Assembly: GCA_016191815.1 (NCBI GenBank) | Contig: JACPVI010000076.1 | Location: 1-64,000 of the forward strand | Reading direction: 5' to 3' | Source of the DNA: Myxococcales bacterium | GTDB taxonomy: Bacteria; Myxococcota; Myxococcia; Myxococcales; Myxococcaceae | DNA: 64,000 bases | Shown here: piece after piece, positions 16,501 to 24,766 of the stretch | Numbering within the stretch: position 1 is the first letter of the stretch | How the letters are laid out: each line of letters starts with the position of its first letter | Made by a program: the position numbers and the translations under genes | Notes under the pieces: model-generated | Seen by the model: only the letters and a program-made list of their open reading frames with translations | Database searches by the model: none | What the model was told of the DNA's origin: nothing

Positions 16501-18075
16501 CTACCCCTTGGCGATGGATTCCCACTCGCCCAGAAGGTGCCGGGCGGCGACGTAGCTAAAAGCCATGATGGTCTCCGAGGGGTCCACGCTCACCGCGGTG
16601 GGAAACGCCGAGGGGTCGCAGACGAACAGCCCCTTCACCGAATGGGCCTCGCCGGTGCAGGAGACTACCGAGCGGGAGGGGTCCTTCCCCATCCGGCACA
16701 TCCCCGATGGGTGAGGCGCGGCGAACATCATGGTGCCGAGGTCCACCCGGTCGATCGAGGCCAGTTCCTCGAGGTCGCGGATCCGCGTGCCCTTCGCGTC
16801 GGGGACGATGACTTCCTTCGCTCCCCCGTGGAGCAGGATGGTGGCCTGCTTCTTGAGAGAATCGCGGATGGTCAGCTCGTCCTGCTCGGCCATCTCCCAG
16901 TGCCAGACCGGGTGCCCCTCCTCGTCCAAGGTGGCGCGGCCGGTGGCAACGTCGTCCACCCAGGCGATGCAGCCGCCGATCTGGTGTGCCCGCTCCATCA
17001 GCGCGCGGTGGTCCTTCCCGAAGGAGGGCAACAGCGCCGCCAGGGTGGCCGGGGCGAGCTGGGTGGGGTGGAGGAGGTAGCCGCCCTCCACGTACCGGCC
17101 GCCGTCCATCCGGGCGAGGCGGAAGTCCATCACTCCGGTGCCGGCGGGGATGTTGCGCCACATCACGATGTCCTCGTCGAAGAGCGCGAAGGCCTGGGCC
17201 ACCGGGTTGACCATCAGGTTCTTCCCCAGCTGCCCGGATGGATCCGGCATCCTGGAGCGCATCAGCAAGGGGGCGGTGTTGAAGCCGCCCGCCGCCACCA
17301 CCACCACCTTGCTCCGCACCCGCGCCCTTCGGCCGGAGGGCTTGCAGGTGCGCCGGTCGATGAAGCGGGCGGCGACGCCAATGGCGCGGCCGCCCTCGAT
17401 GAGGATCTGCTCCGCCTCGCAGTCGGCGAAGATGCGGGCGCCGGCCGCGAGCGCCACCGGAAGGTGAGTCACCAGCTGGCTTTGCTTGGCGTCGTAGGCG
17501 CAGCCCTGAGCACAGTAGCCCGAGCCGATGCAGTTCTTCCGCGCCTGCAGCACGCGCTCGGTGTGGTATCCGGCCTTCTTGGCGCCGAGGTCGAAGAGCT
17601 GGTTCATCCGGTTGAGCCGGATGTCCTCCGCGGCGTGGACGTTGAGGTCTCGCTCCACCTGCTCGAAGAAGGGGACCAGCTCCTCGTAGGAGTGGCCCTC
17701 CACTCCGAACTCCCGCTCCCACTTCTCGCAGCGGTCCTTCGGGGTGCGCCAGGTGTCGGCCCAGTAGTGCACCGAGGCGCCGCCCACGCAGTTTCCGTAG
17801 GTGAGCGCGAGCTGGCCGTCGCTGGAGGAGTGCAGCCCGCGGCCGCCGTCGATGCGGGCCATCATGTCGTCCTCGCGCTGGTCGAAGTCGCCGTGGTCCA
17901 TGAGGTAGAAGCCGCCGCGCTCCAGCATGAGGACGCTCTTGCCGGCCCGGGCCAGCTCCTTGGCCACCACCGCCCCGCCGCAGCCGGTGCCGATGACGCA
18001 GGCGTCGACGGTCTCCTCGTAGTCGCGGGAGGCCCGGTCGTACTCCAGCACCCGTTCCTTGAGGGCGTCGTCCAC
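16501..18075 (-). CDS. GMC-family FAD-dependent oxidoreductase (dehydrogenase large subunit)
   Basis: This encodes 524 residues from a GTG whose G is the last base of the upstream TAG; AGGAGG lies upstream. The FAD-binding Rossmann motif is CVIGTGCGGAVVAKELARAG at about 27-46. Mid-protein there is a Cys cluster (NCIGSGYCAQGC), and the C-terminal GMC domain has HPSGMCRMG and VSVDPSETIMAFSYVAARHL. The start-stop overlap with a gluconate-2-dehydrogenase subunit-3-like gene identifies it as the catalytic subunit of a membrane or periplasmic sugar/alcohol dehydrogenase-like complex. The third, cytochrome c, subunit of classical GADH is not present here. The protein has no signal of its own and could be carried out by the Tat signal of its partner. 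The substrate cannot be read from the sequence. Confidence 0.85.
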   Translation of the reverse strand: MDDALKERVLEYDRASRDYEETVDACVIGTGCGGAVVAKELARAGKSVLMLERGGFYLMDHGDFDQREDDMMARIDGGRGLHSSSDGQLALTYGNCVGGASVHYWADTWRTPKDRCEKWEREFGVEGHSYEELVPFFEQVERDLNVHAAEDIRLNRMNQLFDLGAKKAGYHTERVLQARKNCIGSGYCAQGCAYDAKQSQLVTHLPVALAAGARIFADCEAEQILIEGGRAIGVAARFIDRRTCKPSGRRARVRSKVVVVAAGGFNTAPLLMRSRMPDPSGQLGKNLMVNPVAQAFALFDEDIVMWRNIPAGTGVMDFRLARMDGGRYVEGGYLLHPTQLAPATLAALLPSFGKDHRALMERAHQIGGCIAWVDDVATGRATLDEEGHPVWHWEMAEQDELTIRDSLKKQATILLHGGAKEVIVPDAKGTRIRDLEELASIDRVDLGTMMFAAPHPSGMCRMGKDPSRSVVSCTGEAHSVKGLFVCDPSAFPTAVSVDPSETIMAFSYVAARHLLGEWESIAKG

Positions 18076-18659
18076 TACGCCTCCTGCCGGAGCGGGTTGG
18101 AGTCGGCCTCGGGCGGCGCGCGCACCGAGACGAACGGGCCCTGGTAGCCGACCTTCGGCCAGCAGCGCTCGTCGCAGTAGTAGAAGAAGAGCGTCATCGC
18201 CTTGAGCGCGGCGAAGCACTGCCGCTCGAGGCCGGCGCCCTCGGCCATCTTCGCGAGGCGGGCGTGCTGCTCTTCGGCGGAGAGCTTGGTGAAGCGGGTG
18301 AAGGAGAGCCGGAAGACGCCGCCGTGCTCGAGGAGGAAGAGCACCGCCTTGAAGTCGGAATGCATCTTCGCGGTGTGGAAGGAGAGCTCCCGGTCGATGC
18401 GCTCGGCGATGCGGGCCTCGCGGGCTTTGGGCCAACCTTCGGAGTCGGGCACCAGTCGGTCGACCGCGGCGAAGAGCACCGCCAGCTCCTTCTCGCTCAA
18501 GACTGTGGGCCGCACGCCCTTGGGGAGGAGGGCGCGGTAGTGCTCGTCCGAGCCAAAGAGGAGGAGTGCCGAGCCGCCGGCCAAGGCGAGCCCGGCCGCG
18601 CCGGAGACCTGGAGGATCCGCCTCCGCGAGAGAGGCGAGCGCTGGGAGGGAGGGCCCAT
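18075..18659 (-). CDS. Gluconate 2-dehydrogenase subunit 3-like protein, Tat signal
   Basis: This encodes 194 residues. The N-terminus has a twin-arginine motif (SPLSRRRILQVSGAAG) followed by a weakly hydrophobic stretch (LALAGGSALLLFG), as expected for a Tat substrate. The rest matches the small-subunit family in pattern: LSEKELAVLFAAVDRLVPDS near the start of the domain, and LKAMTLFFYYCDERCWPKVGYQGP at the end (quoted in part). It partners the GMC subunit, whose start shares one base with this gene's stop. The likely role is export and stabilisation of the FAD subunit. Confidence 0.82.
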   Translation of the reverse strand: MGPPSQRSPLSRRRILQVSGAAGLALAGGSALLLFGSDEHYRALLPKGVRPTVLSEKELAVLFAAVDRLVPDSEGWPKAREARIAERIDRELSFHTAKMHSDFKAVLFLLEHGGVFRLSFTRFTKLSAEEQHARLAKMAEGAGLERQCFAALKAMTLFFYYCDERCWPKVGYQGPFVSVRAPPEADSNPLRQEA

Positions 18660-18671
18660 GGAGGCCGGAGC

Positions 18672-19175
18672 TTACGCCTTCTCCCGCGGGCACTCATGTC
18701 GTCTGTGCGAACCTCGCTCGCACCTCTTCCGCGGCGGGGCGCGCCGCGGCTCCGACGGGTGCTGCGCGTCCTCCAACGCGTGGAGCTGGCGCCGGCACTC
18801 CGCCAGCCGTCGCACCATATCTTCTCGCTGCCCCCCGGAGGCTTGGCCAAGCGCTTGCGCCAGCTTCGCGCACTCTTCGCGCTTGGCGGCAAGCTCCGGC
18901 CCGCCGGCGGCGCCTGCGGAGGCAAGCGGCCGCCCGATGCGGCTCGCCCTCCCCCGCTCGATGGCGCCTTCGAGCCTCCGCGCCTCCACCGAGGCCCGCG
19001 AGCCCTCCGGCACCCTCCTCAGCTCGGCCAGCACCTCATCGAAGGCGGGGTCCTCCAGCCGCCGCCCCTCGGCGAGCAGCGCCTCGTAGCGGACACGCGC
19101 CCGCTCGAATACCTGTGCGCCCTCGTCGCGGCATCCGGACAACAGCATCAGCAGCGCCAGGAGCGCCCGCGTCAC
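18672..19175 (-). CDS. Small lipoprotein with helical Cys-containing domain
   Basis: This encodes 167 residues from the GTG at 19175, which overlaps the upstream stop (GTGA) and has AGGAAGA before it. The signal RALLALLMLLSGC ends in a clear lipobox (LSGC). The mature part is charged and helical, with spaced Cys residues (KREECAKLAQ; RLAECRRQLHALEDAQ), and ends in a basic tail (RRAPPRKRCERGSHRRH). No family was recognised. It is embedded in the operon that runs from the S1/P1-like gene to the GMC and selenoprotein genes. Confidence 0.7.
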   Translation of the reverse strand: MTRALLALLMLLSGCRDEGAQVFERARVRYEALLAEGRRLEDPAFDEVLAELRRVPEGSRASVEARRLEGAIERGRASRIGRPLASAGAAGGPELAAKREECAKLAQALGQASGGQREDMVRRLAECRRQLHALEDAQHPSEPRRAPPRKRCERGSHRRHECPREKA

Positions 19176-20305
19176 CTGGTCTTCCTGCGAGCGAGCGCCA
19201 AGCCGAGCGCAAACACCGGCCAGGCCAGGGCAGCGAGCGGCCCGCCACAGCCACATCCCTCCGGAGGCGGCGGAGGTGGTGGTGGAGGCGGAGGCGGCGG
19301 CCAGTTGGCAGTCCCGAAACCTCCGTCAGCGCCAGCATCGCCTGGCTGCGTCCCCGCATCGGTCGAAGAGCCGCCATCGGCGGCCGGCGTCCCCGAATCC
19401 GGAGGGGGCTTCCACCACCCGAAAGGCACCGGATAGCCCCGCAGGACCACCTCTCCTTGCGGCAGCGCGGTGGAGCACCCCGCCTGCATCCCGGTGAGGG
19501 TGGGCCTGCCCGCATCCACCCAGGCGGTGCCGACGAGGCTGCCGAAGAGGGTCAAAGCGTCGCCCCATCTCCTTGCGGTGAGGTCCTTCACCGAGGCGTA
19601 GAAGGCCGCCATGTCGTAGGTGCCGCCGGCGCCGGCGGCTTGGTCGGCGGCGATGAGCTGCGGCACCAGCCCATTCCCCACGATGATGATGTCGAAGAGG
19701 TGGTTTCTCGCATCGGCGCGGCCCACCGTCCCCAGGTAGCTCGCCGAGAGCAACGTCACCCCGTCGAGGTTCGACTGGATGGAGAGCATGTCCGACTCCC
19801 ATCGGGCGTGGAGCCCGTTGGGGTCGAAGTTCTTGGTGTCGTGGAGCAGCGAGAAGGCGTCGGTGACGTAGTGCGAGTAGTGGGCGAGCGTGGCGAGGAT
19901 GGTGGGCGTGTCCTTCGAGCGGAAGGCCTCCACCAGCTTCTGCTGGTACTCCTCCGCGCGCCAGGGCACCCGCCCGTTCTTCTCCGCGTACTGGCCGAAC
20001 CGCGCCTGCACCGAGGCCCACTCCCGCGGGTAGCTCTCGATCGGAGTGGCCCAGTCGATTTCCAGATAGTGGCGCGGCCACTCGGCGGGGTCGTACTTGG
20101 GATTGCTGGTGAGCCGCCAGCGGTCCGGGTCCGCCGCCGCGTCCTGGAAGGAATAGGTCTGGTTCGCCTGGATGAACTGGCGCAGGCAGCCCTGCGGGAG
20201 GGCATCCTGCATCTGGCGGGCGAGCCGGCGGTGGCCGTCGAAACCCCAGCCGAGCGCGGAGGCCGGCGCGAGCAGGGCAAAAAGCCACATCCACTTCCAA
20301 CGCAT
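19172..20305 (-). CDS. S1/P1 nuclease / zinc phospholipase C-like secreted protein, MYXO-CTERM
   Basis: This encodes 377 residues starting with a signal (MWLFALLAPASALG), after which the mature protein would begin WGFDGHRR. An N-terminal Trp and a nearby His are the first zinc ligands in the S1/P1 nuclease and phospholipase C superfamily. Further candidate ligands are in LAHYSHYVTDAFSLLHD (His and Asp) and DMLSIQSN. A Pro/Asp/Gly-rich linker with a run of 13 prolines leads to a C-terminal GCGCGG motif, a hydrophobic helix and ARRKTR, a typical MYXO-CTERM. It is thus probably surface-anchored and processed. Phosphodiesterase activity is inferred; the full ligand set was not verified. It is the first gene of its operon. 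Confidence 0.75.
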   Translation of the reverse strand: MRWKWMWLFALLAPASALGWGFDGHRRLARQMQDALPQGCLRQFIQANQTYSFQDAAADPDRWRLTSNPKYDPAEWPRHYLEIDWATPIESYPREWASVQARFGQYAEKNGRVPWRAEEYQQKLVEAFRSKDTPTILATLAHYSHYVTDAFSLLHDTKNFDPNGLHARWESDMLSIQSNLDGVTLLSASYLGTVGRADARNHLFDIIIVGNGLVPQLIAADQAAGAGGTYDMAAFYASVKDLTARRWGDALTLFGSLVGTAWVDAGRPTLTGMQAGCSTALPQGEVVLRGYPVPFGWWKPPPDSGTPAADGGSSTDAGTQPGDAGADGGFGTANWPPPPPPPPPPPPPEGCGCGGPLAALAWPVFALGLALARRKTR

Positions 20306-20373
20306 CGCGCGCTCCGCGGCCCCTTGAGACGCCCCCGGTTGTAGCGCCCCCGGCGCCCCGGAGCCAAGTCGGC

Positions 20374-20412
20374 CCTCACCCTGGGCCCCTGCCTCTCGCG
20401 GGAGAGTGGAGG
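20374..20412. repeat. Degenerate REP-like palindrome
   Basis: The stretch contains CCCTCACCCTGGGCCCCTGC followed by CTCTCGCGGGAGAG, an inverted repeat (CTCTC...GAGAG) in a CCCTCTCCC-like setting. It resembles the palindrome at 49481-49501 and lies between divergent genes. Confidence 0.45.
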
Positions 20413-20418
20413 CTGTCT

Positions 20419-21081
20419 GTGGCGAACCGATACCGCGGCGGGCTACCGTGCGCCCCCGTGCTCCTCCTTCTCTCCTTCGCCGTCGGCCTTCTCCAGGGGC
20501 TGCTCCATGCGGTGGGGCCGGACCACTGTGCCGCGGTGGTGACCCTCGGAGGGACGGGGGCCCGCCGCCGGGTGCTCAAAGTGGCGCTCCGGTTCGCCGC
20601 GGGCCACGCGCTCGCGCTCGGAGGGCTGGCCGGGCTGTGCCTCGCCGCCGGCGTCGGGCTCTCCGAGGCCTTCGAACGCTGGACCGAAGTCCTGGGGGGC
20701 GTGTTGCTCATCGCCCTCGGCGCCGCCGCGCTGCTCTTCCCCGGAGCGCTCCGCCACGGCCACCCGCACCTGGGAAACCACGGGCCGGCCCACGTCCATC
20801 AACGCCTGCCCATCGCCGCCGGGGCGCTTCTTGCGCTCTCGGGTCTCCGCTCGCTCATGCTCGCGCTGCCGCCACTCATGGTCGGTGGAAGCCTCAGCCT
20901 CTCCGGCTGGGCCTACCTACCGGGGTTTGCCCTCGGAGTGCTCGGAGGGATGGGAGCAGTGGGGCTCCTCTGGGCCGAGGCCTCCGCGCGGCTGGGAGAG
21001 AAGGCGGCCGGATCGGTGGAGCGGGCGGCAGCGCTCTTCACCGCCGCGCTCGGGGGCGCATGGATCGTCCTCAGGCTCTGA
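20419..21081 (+). CDS. Nickel/cobalt transporter-like membrane protein (NicO/UreH type)
   Basis: This encodes up to 220 residues from a GTG at 20419; a second GTG at 20458 would begin right at the first membrane segment. About six hydrophobic helices are visible. The first carries LLHAVGPDHCAAV, the HxxxxDH signature of Ni/Co permeases of the NicO/UreH group. A His-rich loop (RHGHPHLGNHGPAHVHQR) lies mid-protein, as in many metal exporters and importers of this family. It stands alone between divergent and convergent genes. Direction of transport and metal cannot be decided from sequence. Confidence 0.78.
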   Translation: MANRYRGGLPCAPVLLLLSFAVGLLQGLLHAVGPDHCAAVVTLGGTGARRRVLKVALRFAAGHALALGGLAGLCLAAGVGLSEAFERWTEVLGGVLLIALGAAALLFPGALRHGHPHLGNHGPAHVHQRLPIAAGALLALSGLRSLMLALPPLMVGGSLSLSGWAYLPGFALGVLGGMGAVGLLWAEASARLGEKAAGSVERAAALFTAALGGAWIVLRL

Positions 21082-21091
21082 GGCGGGCGCG

Positions 21092-22408
21092 CTACTGCCG
21101 CCGCTCGAGGATGCTGAGCGAGGTCATCGCGCACAAGAAAGCCTGCACCACGCCCTCCGGGCGCTTGGAGAGCGCCACCAGCTCGCCCACGTTGTGGGTG
21201 CCGTCCACCTTGGGAAGCAGCTCCGCCTCCCACTTCTCCAGCTCCACGTCGCTCAACTGATAGGCGGGCTGTAGCGAGGGCAGAAACCGCTCCTCGGGTT
21301 TGATCAGCCGGCGGAGCCGATCCGGCTTGTACAGCTTCTTGATGCCCCGGACGATCAGGTTGGCCGGGTGGATGTCCAGCTTGATCGACTCGGCGCTCAC
21401 CTTGTCGCGGAAGCTCATCACGAACGAGCCGTCCTCCCAGGCGAACAGCGAGTAGATGATCGCCTTCACCTGCTGGCCCACGTAGTAGAGCCGTTCGGTG
21501 TCGCGCAAAAGACCGCGCTCCACCAGCACGTCTCCGGTCCGGCGCTTGGTGGCCGCCGCTACCGCCGCCGCGTCCTGGAGCTGATCCGTCTTGATCTTCC
21601 CCACCCGGGAGAGGAACTGCCCAAAGCGGTCAGTGACCAGGTTGGAGAGCGCGAAGACCGGCGTGCCCTTCTCGAAGTAGACCACCTTCTTCACCTTCCC
21701 CCGCTGCACGCCCAGCTCGCCGGTCTCCTTGGCCAAATAGAAGGCGGTGATGAGTGAAGGAAGGTTGTCCCTAAGGTCGCCTCGCCGGCTGCGCGGGTCT
21801 TGGGCCCGGGTGGGAGGCGCGAGCGCCGGCTTTCCGGGGGGCGGAGGGCGCACCTGCGCCTGCCCGGGCACGGTGCGGTGGGCGGTGAGGTTGGCCCCGT
21901 GCAGCACCGCGCTGATGTTGTCCCCGCCGGTCACCCGGATCCGGCCGGTCAGCTCCATGGTGTCCTGCGGCTGGTCCTCCTCCACGTCGATGTCCAGCTC
22001 CACCTCGAAGGCGTCCTCGATGGAGCGCGCCGCCGGCTTCTCCGGAGGGACGATGCGGGACACCACCTCGAGGAGCTTCTTGGCCTCGAAGGGCTTCTCG
22101 AAGTAGGCCGCCGCGTCGTATTTGATCTTCGCCTCTTGGGCGTGCCGCCCGCCCTTGAACACCCCGGTGATGAAGATGAGCGGAAGCCGCGGCTGCTCTT
22201 TCCTCAGCGCTTCCGCCAGGTGGTAGCCCATCATGTCCGGCAACAGCACGTCGAGGACCGCCACCACCGGCTTGAATTCGCGCGCCAGCTCCACCGCCTG
22301 GCGGCCCTTGCCGGCGGCCTGAACCTCGTAGCCGCCATCCTCGAGCAGTTGATGCAGCAGCGACAGCAACTCCTGGTTGTCGTCCACCAGCAGAATGCGC
22401 GGAGCCAT
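21092..22408 (-). CDS. Response regulator with DUF4388 (PATAN) domain
   Basis: This encodes 438 residues. The N-terminal receiver domain has ILLVDDNQ, phospho-acceptor VLDVLLPDMMGY and a conserved Lys in FEKPFEAKKLLE. A linker rich in Pro is followed by a DUF4388-type domain with GDLRDNLPSLITAFYLAKET and KKVVYFEKGTPVFALSNL. The C-terminal helical part (LSDVELEKWEAELLPKVDG) continues the family pattern. Such regulators are common in myxobacteria, and their outputs are protein interactions rather than DNA binding. No kinase gene is adjacent. It converges on the NicO-like gene, with 10 bp between the stops. Confidence 0.85.
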   Translation of the reverse strand: MAPRILLVDDNQELLSLLHQLLEDGGYEVQAAGKGRQAVELAREFKPVVAVLDVLLPDMMGYHLAEALRKEQPRLPLIFITGVFKGGRHAQEAKIKYDAAAYFEKPFEAKKLLEVVSRIVPPEKPAARSIEDAFEVELDIDVEEDQPQDTMELTGRIRVTGGDNISAVLHGANLTAHRTVPGQAQVRPPPPGKPALAPPTRAQDPRSRRGDLRDNLPSLITAFYLAKETGELGVQRGKVKKVVYFEKGTPVFALSNLVTDRFGQFLSRVGKIKTDQLQDAAAVAAATKRRTGDVLVERGLLRDTERLYYVGQQVKAIIYSLFAWEDGSFVMSFRDKVSAESIKLDIHPANLIVRGIKKLYKPDRLRRLIKPEERFLPSLQPAYQLSDVELEKWEAELLPKVDGTHNVGELVALSKRPEGVVQAFLCAMTSLSILERRQ

Positions 22409-22485
22409 GAGAGGCCCACCTTAGCAGACGGACCGCTGGTGCGGCCGCGCGGCGAAATGGCTCGGCCCTCGGCTATGGTGGGCGG

Positions 22486-22836
22486 GTGGGCAAGGCGGCC
22501 ACAGCCGCAGCGATCGCGGTGCTCATCGGCTCTTCGGCGCTCGCCGACGGCGGCGTGGTGGAGTCTCTCCCCGACGCCTCCTTGCCCGATGCCTCGGTCG
22601 GAGAAGGCGGGGCCGATCGGGACAACCCCGAAGGAGAGGACTCCGCCGGCCGTACCCCAGCCTTCTGCCGAAGCTCCAAGGACTGCGAGCGCGGCTTCGC
22701 CTGCGAGAACAACCGCTGCGTCTTCAAAGGCTACCGAAAGGCCGAGAGCCAAGGCTGTCTGATCGGCGCCGAGGCCCTCGCTGTCGCCGGGGCCGCCGGG
22801 TTGGTCCTATGCCTGCGAAGAAGCTCAAGGCGGTGA
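22486..22836 (+). CDS. Small secreted protein with Cys motif and MYXO-CTERM-like tail
   Basis: This encodes 116 residues from a GTG start. A signal peptide (AATAAAIAVLIGSSALADGG) is followed by an Asp/Pro/Glu-rich stretch, then a four-Cys motif FCRSSKDCERGFACENNRC of a type common in myxobacterial extracellular proteins. A tail with GCLIGAEALAVAGAAGLVLC then RRSSRR resembles a MYXO-CTERM sorting signal with a single GC. No enzyme motif is present. It is divergent from the DUF4388 response regulator, with 77 bp between starts. Confidence 0.65.
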   Translation: MGKAATAAAIAVLIGSSALADGGVVESLPDASLPDASVGEGGADRDNPEGEDSAGRTPAFCRSSKDCERGFACENNRCVFKGYRKAESQGCLIGAEALAVAGAAGLVLCLRRSSRR

Positions 22837-22860
22837 AAGAACAGTGGTTTTTCCACGGCT

Positions 22861-22875
22861 GTCAACTCGGTTGAC
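22861..22875. promoter_or_regulatory. Perfect inverted repeat, possible operator
   Basis: GTCAAC-TCG-GTTGAC is a perfect 6-bp dyad with a 3-base spacer. It lies about 100 bp upstream of the transglutaminase-elicitor-like gene and just after the preceding gene. A repressor or activator site is a reasonable guess; no cognate regulator was identified. Confidence 0.35.
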
Positions 22876-22941
22876 CATCCCGCCCCGGCCGCCAGGCAAC
22901 TGTGTGCGGCGGTCACCGACAATGTAGGCACACTGCCCACT

Positions 22942-22968
22942 GGCGCCTTCGGGTGCCTCCTCGAGGAG
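22942..22968 (+). promoter_or_regulatory. Leader hairpin and self-complementary Shine-Dalgarno
   Basis: GGCGCC-TTCG-GGTGCC (22942-22957) can form a UUCG tetraloop hairpin. It runs directly into the 12-base palindrome CTCCTCGAGGAG (22957-22968), which contains the GAGGAG ribosome site of the ATG at 22977. The two structures share one base, so they could be mutually exclusive. Confidence 0.4.
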
Positions 22969-22976
22969 ATGTCGAG

Positions 22977-24698
22977 ATGAGCGTTTCCGGAATCAACGAC
23001 AAGGTGAGGACCTCCCTTTCCGACAACAAGATCTCCTTTCGCGAGGCGATGGACATCTACAGCGCGGCTCGGGACGGGGGCCTGATCGACGCCCAGGAGA
23101 AGGCGGCGCTGGTTTCGGTCCTGCGCGAGCACGGCGGGAAGATGGATTTCGTCTCTCGCTTCTATTTCAAGTTCCTGGTGGATCGGATCCGCGTCCCGAC
23201 CCAGCCGCAGCCTCCTCCGCAGCCTCCTCCGCAGCCGCCGCCGCAGACGGACGGCCAGCGGGTGGAGTCGGCGATCAACGCCGCCGCCTCGGACGGGAAG
23301 ATCACCCTCCCCGAGGTGGAGCGCTTCCTTGCGGACGCCCAGGCCAACGGCCTCTCCCAGGCGGAGAAGACGGCGCTGACCGCCGGGCTCCGGCTCCACG
23401 AAGGCAAGTTCGACGCCGACGCGAAGGCCAAGCTGCAGACGGCGCTGGGCATCGCCCCGCCGCCTCCCGCGGCCACCGAGCCGGAGAAGGCGACCTACGA
23501 AGCTCGCCGCACGCCTTGGACCACCACCTACTGGCCGATGGCCGGGAGCGGCAACTCCGACGGCTCGCCGGGCAGCAACCTCTGGGCGAAGAGCGGCGCA
23601 TTGGACAAGTTCGACTCGGTGCGCAAGGCGCGCGGCGAGGCCACCGGCGCCCGGGACTTCGAGCTCAAGCCGGCCTTGAACTGGCTGGTGGGGAAGGAGT
23701 CCGGCCACTACATCCCGAACAGCACCCTGAGCGAGAAGGACGCCGAGCGGACCACCGGAGTGGACTTCAACAACAACGGGAAGATCGACGACAACGTGGA
23801 GTGGGACTTCCTCGACTCGCGCGGGCAGTTCGGCACCGACGGGAAGAAGGACGGCACCATGTCGGTGGGCTGGTGGGGCAGCTGCGACAAGGTGGCGCGG
23901 GCCGGCATCCTCTTCGCCGAGCCGATGAAGGAGGTCACCGTCAACGGCGTCACCTTCAGTCCGCAGGACATCAAGGGGCTGCTCACGGTGCTGGCCGACA
24001 GCCAGGGCGGGGGCTCCGACTTCGTGGGCAACCGCTACGACGCGCGGCCGGACATCGTGGTGCTGAGGAACGGCTCCCGGGTGCAGGGCACCATTACCTC
24101 GGAGGTGGACTGGTACGGCACCGGCACCAGCCGGCCCAGCGGCGACGACTACCGCTCGCCCGGGAAGCTCCCCGCCGAGGTGAAGGTCCGGCTGATGGAC
24201 GGCACCGAGAAGACCTACAAGGCCGAGGAGCTGCGGTCGGTGATGCGCGAGGACAAGCGCGACGACGCCGCCCTCTTCCACACCACCATCAAGGACTGGC
24301 TCTCCTCCGGCCGCTCGGCGGTGATGGACAAGGACTCCGGCGAGCACGTGTGGAACTACAACTTCCACAAGGCGGACGACACCATCTACAAGGACGGGCT
24401 CAAGCCCTCCTGGGCGCCGGCAGAGCTCAAGGAAGGCTTCAACGGCCCGCCGACGGGAGGGAAGATCACCTACGTCGACCGGACGGTGCACCTCGGCGGC
24501 GGCGGCGGCACCGAGAACTACCGCTACTGGCTCGAGGAGAAGAACGGCAAGGTGGTGAACAGCGGCTGGGTGTCGGGCAACAGCCCCGACTTCCTCTGGA
24601 GGCCGCAGTCCGAGCCCGCCTTCACCGGCCGCAACGAGCGGAACCCGTTCGTGGATCCGAAGCTGGTGAAGGAGATCTACGAGAAGTCCATCGAGTAG
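22977..24698 (+). CDS. Transglutaminase-elicitor-like protein
   Basis: This encodes 573 residues from the ATG at 22977, with GAGGAG upstream; there is no signal peptide. Two similar helical modules (about 15-70 and 95-155, each with DNKISFREA or DGKITLPEV and xxAEKTAL) are joined by (PQP)n linkers. The catalytic part has GWWGSCDKVARAGILFAEP (candidate nucleophile Cys303), EVTVNGVTFSPQDIKGLL, and FHTTIKDWL with VWNYNFHKAD. This succession resembles bacterial proteins of the transglutaminase elicitor (TGase_elicitor) family. A Ca-binding-like loop DFNNNGKIDDN lies at 263-273. Protein cross-linking or amidase-like activity is inferred only. Absence of a signal suggests another export route or an intracellular role. 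A strong terminator follows. Confidence 0.65.
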   Translation: MSVSGINDKVRTSLSDNKISFREAMDIYSAARDGGLIDAQEKAALVSVLREHGGKMDFVSRFYFKFLVDRIRVPTQPQPPPQPPPQPPPQTDGQRVESAINAAASDGKITLPEVERFLADAQANGLSQAEKTALTAGLRLHEGKFDADAKAKLQTALGIAPPPPAATEPEKATYEARRTPWTTTYWPMAGSGNSDGSPGSNLWAKSGALDKFDSVRKARGEATGARDFELKPALNWLVGKESGHYIPNSTLSEKDAERTTGVDFNNNGKIDDNVEWDFLDSRGQFGTDGKKDGTMSVGWWGSCDKVARAGILFAEPMKEVTVNGVTFSPQDIKGLLTVLADSQGGGSDFVGNRYDARPDIVVLRNGSRVQGTITSEVDWYGTGTSRPSGDDYRSPGKLPAEVKVRLMDGTEKTYKAEELRSVMREDKRDDAALFHTTIKDWLSSGRSAVMDKDSGEHVWNYNFHKADDTIYKDGLKPSWAPAELKEGFNGPPTGGKITYVDRTVHLGGGGGTENYRYWLEEKNGKVVNSGWVSGNSPDFLWRPQSEPAFTGRNERNPFVDPKLVKEIYEKSIE

Positions 24699-24731
24699 TC
24701 CCAGTGGCTCGATGAGAGCCGTGGGTGGGGT

Positions 24732-24766
24732 GAAGGGCGGCCAGCTCCGGTCGCCCTTCTTTTTTT
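24732..24766 (+). terminator. Rho-independent terminator
   Basis: GAAGGGCG (24732-24739) pairs with CGCCCTTC (24752-24759) around a 12-base loop and is followed by a run of eight T. It lies 33 bp after the stop of the transglutaminase-like gene and abuts the stop of the convergent zinc-ribbon gene. Confidence 0.85.

Noticed and set aside
22861-22875. The dyad as a phage or integrase attachment site
   Set aside because: No integrase, tRNA end or duplicated flank is present; an operator is the simpler reading.
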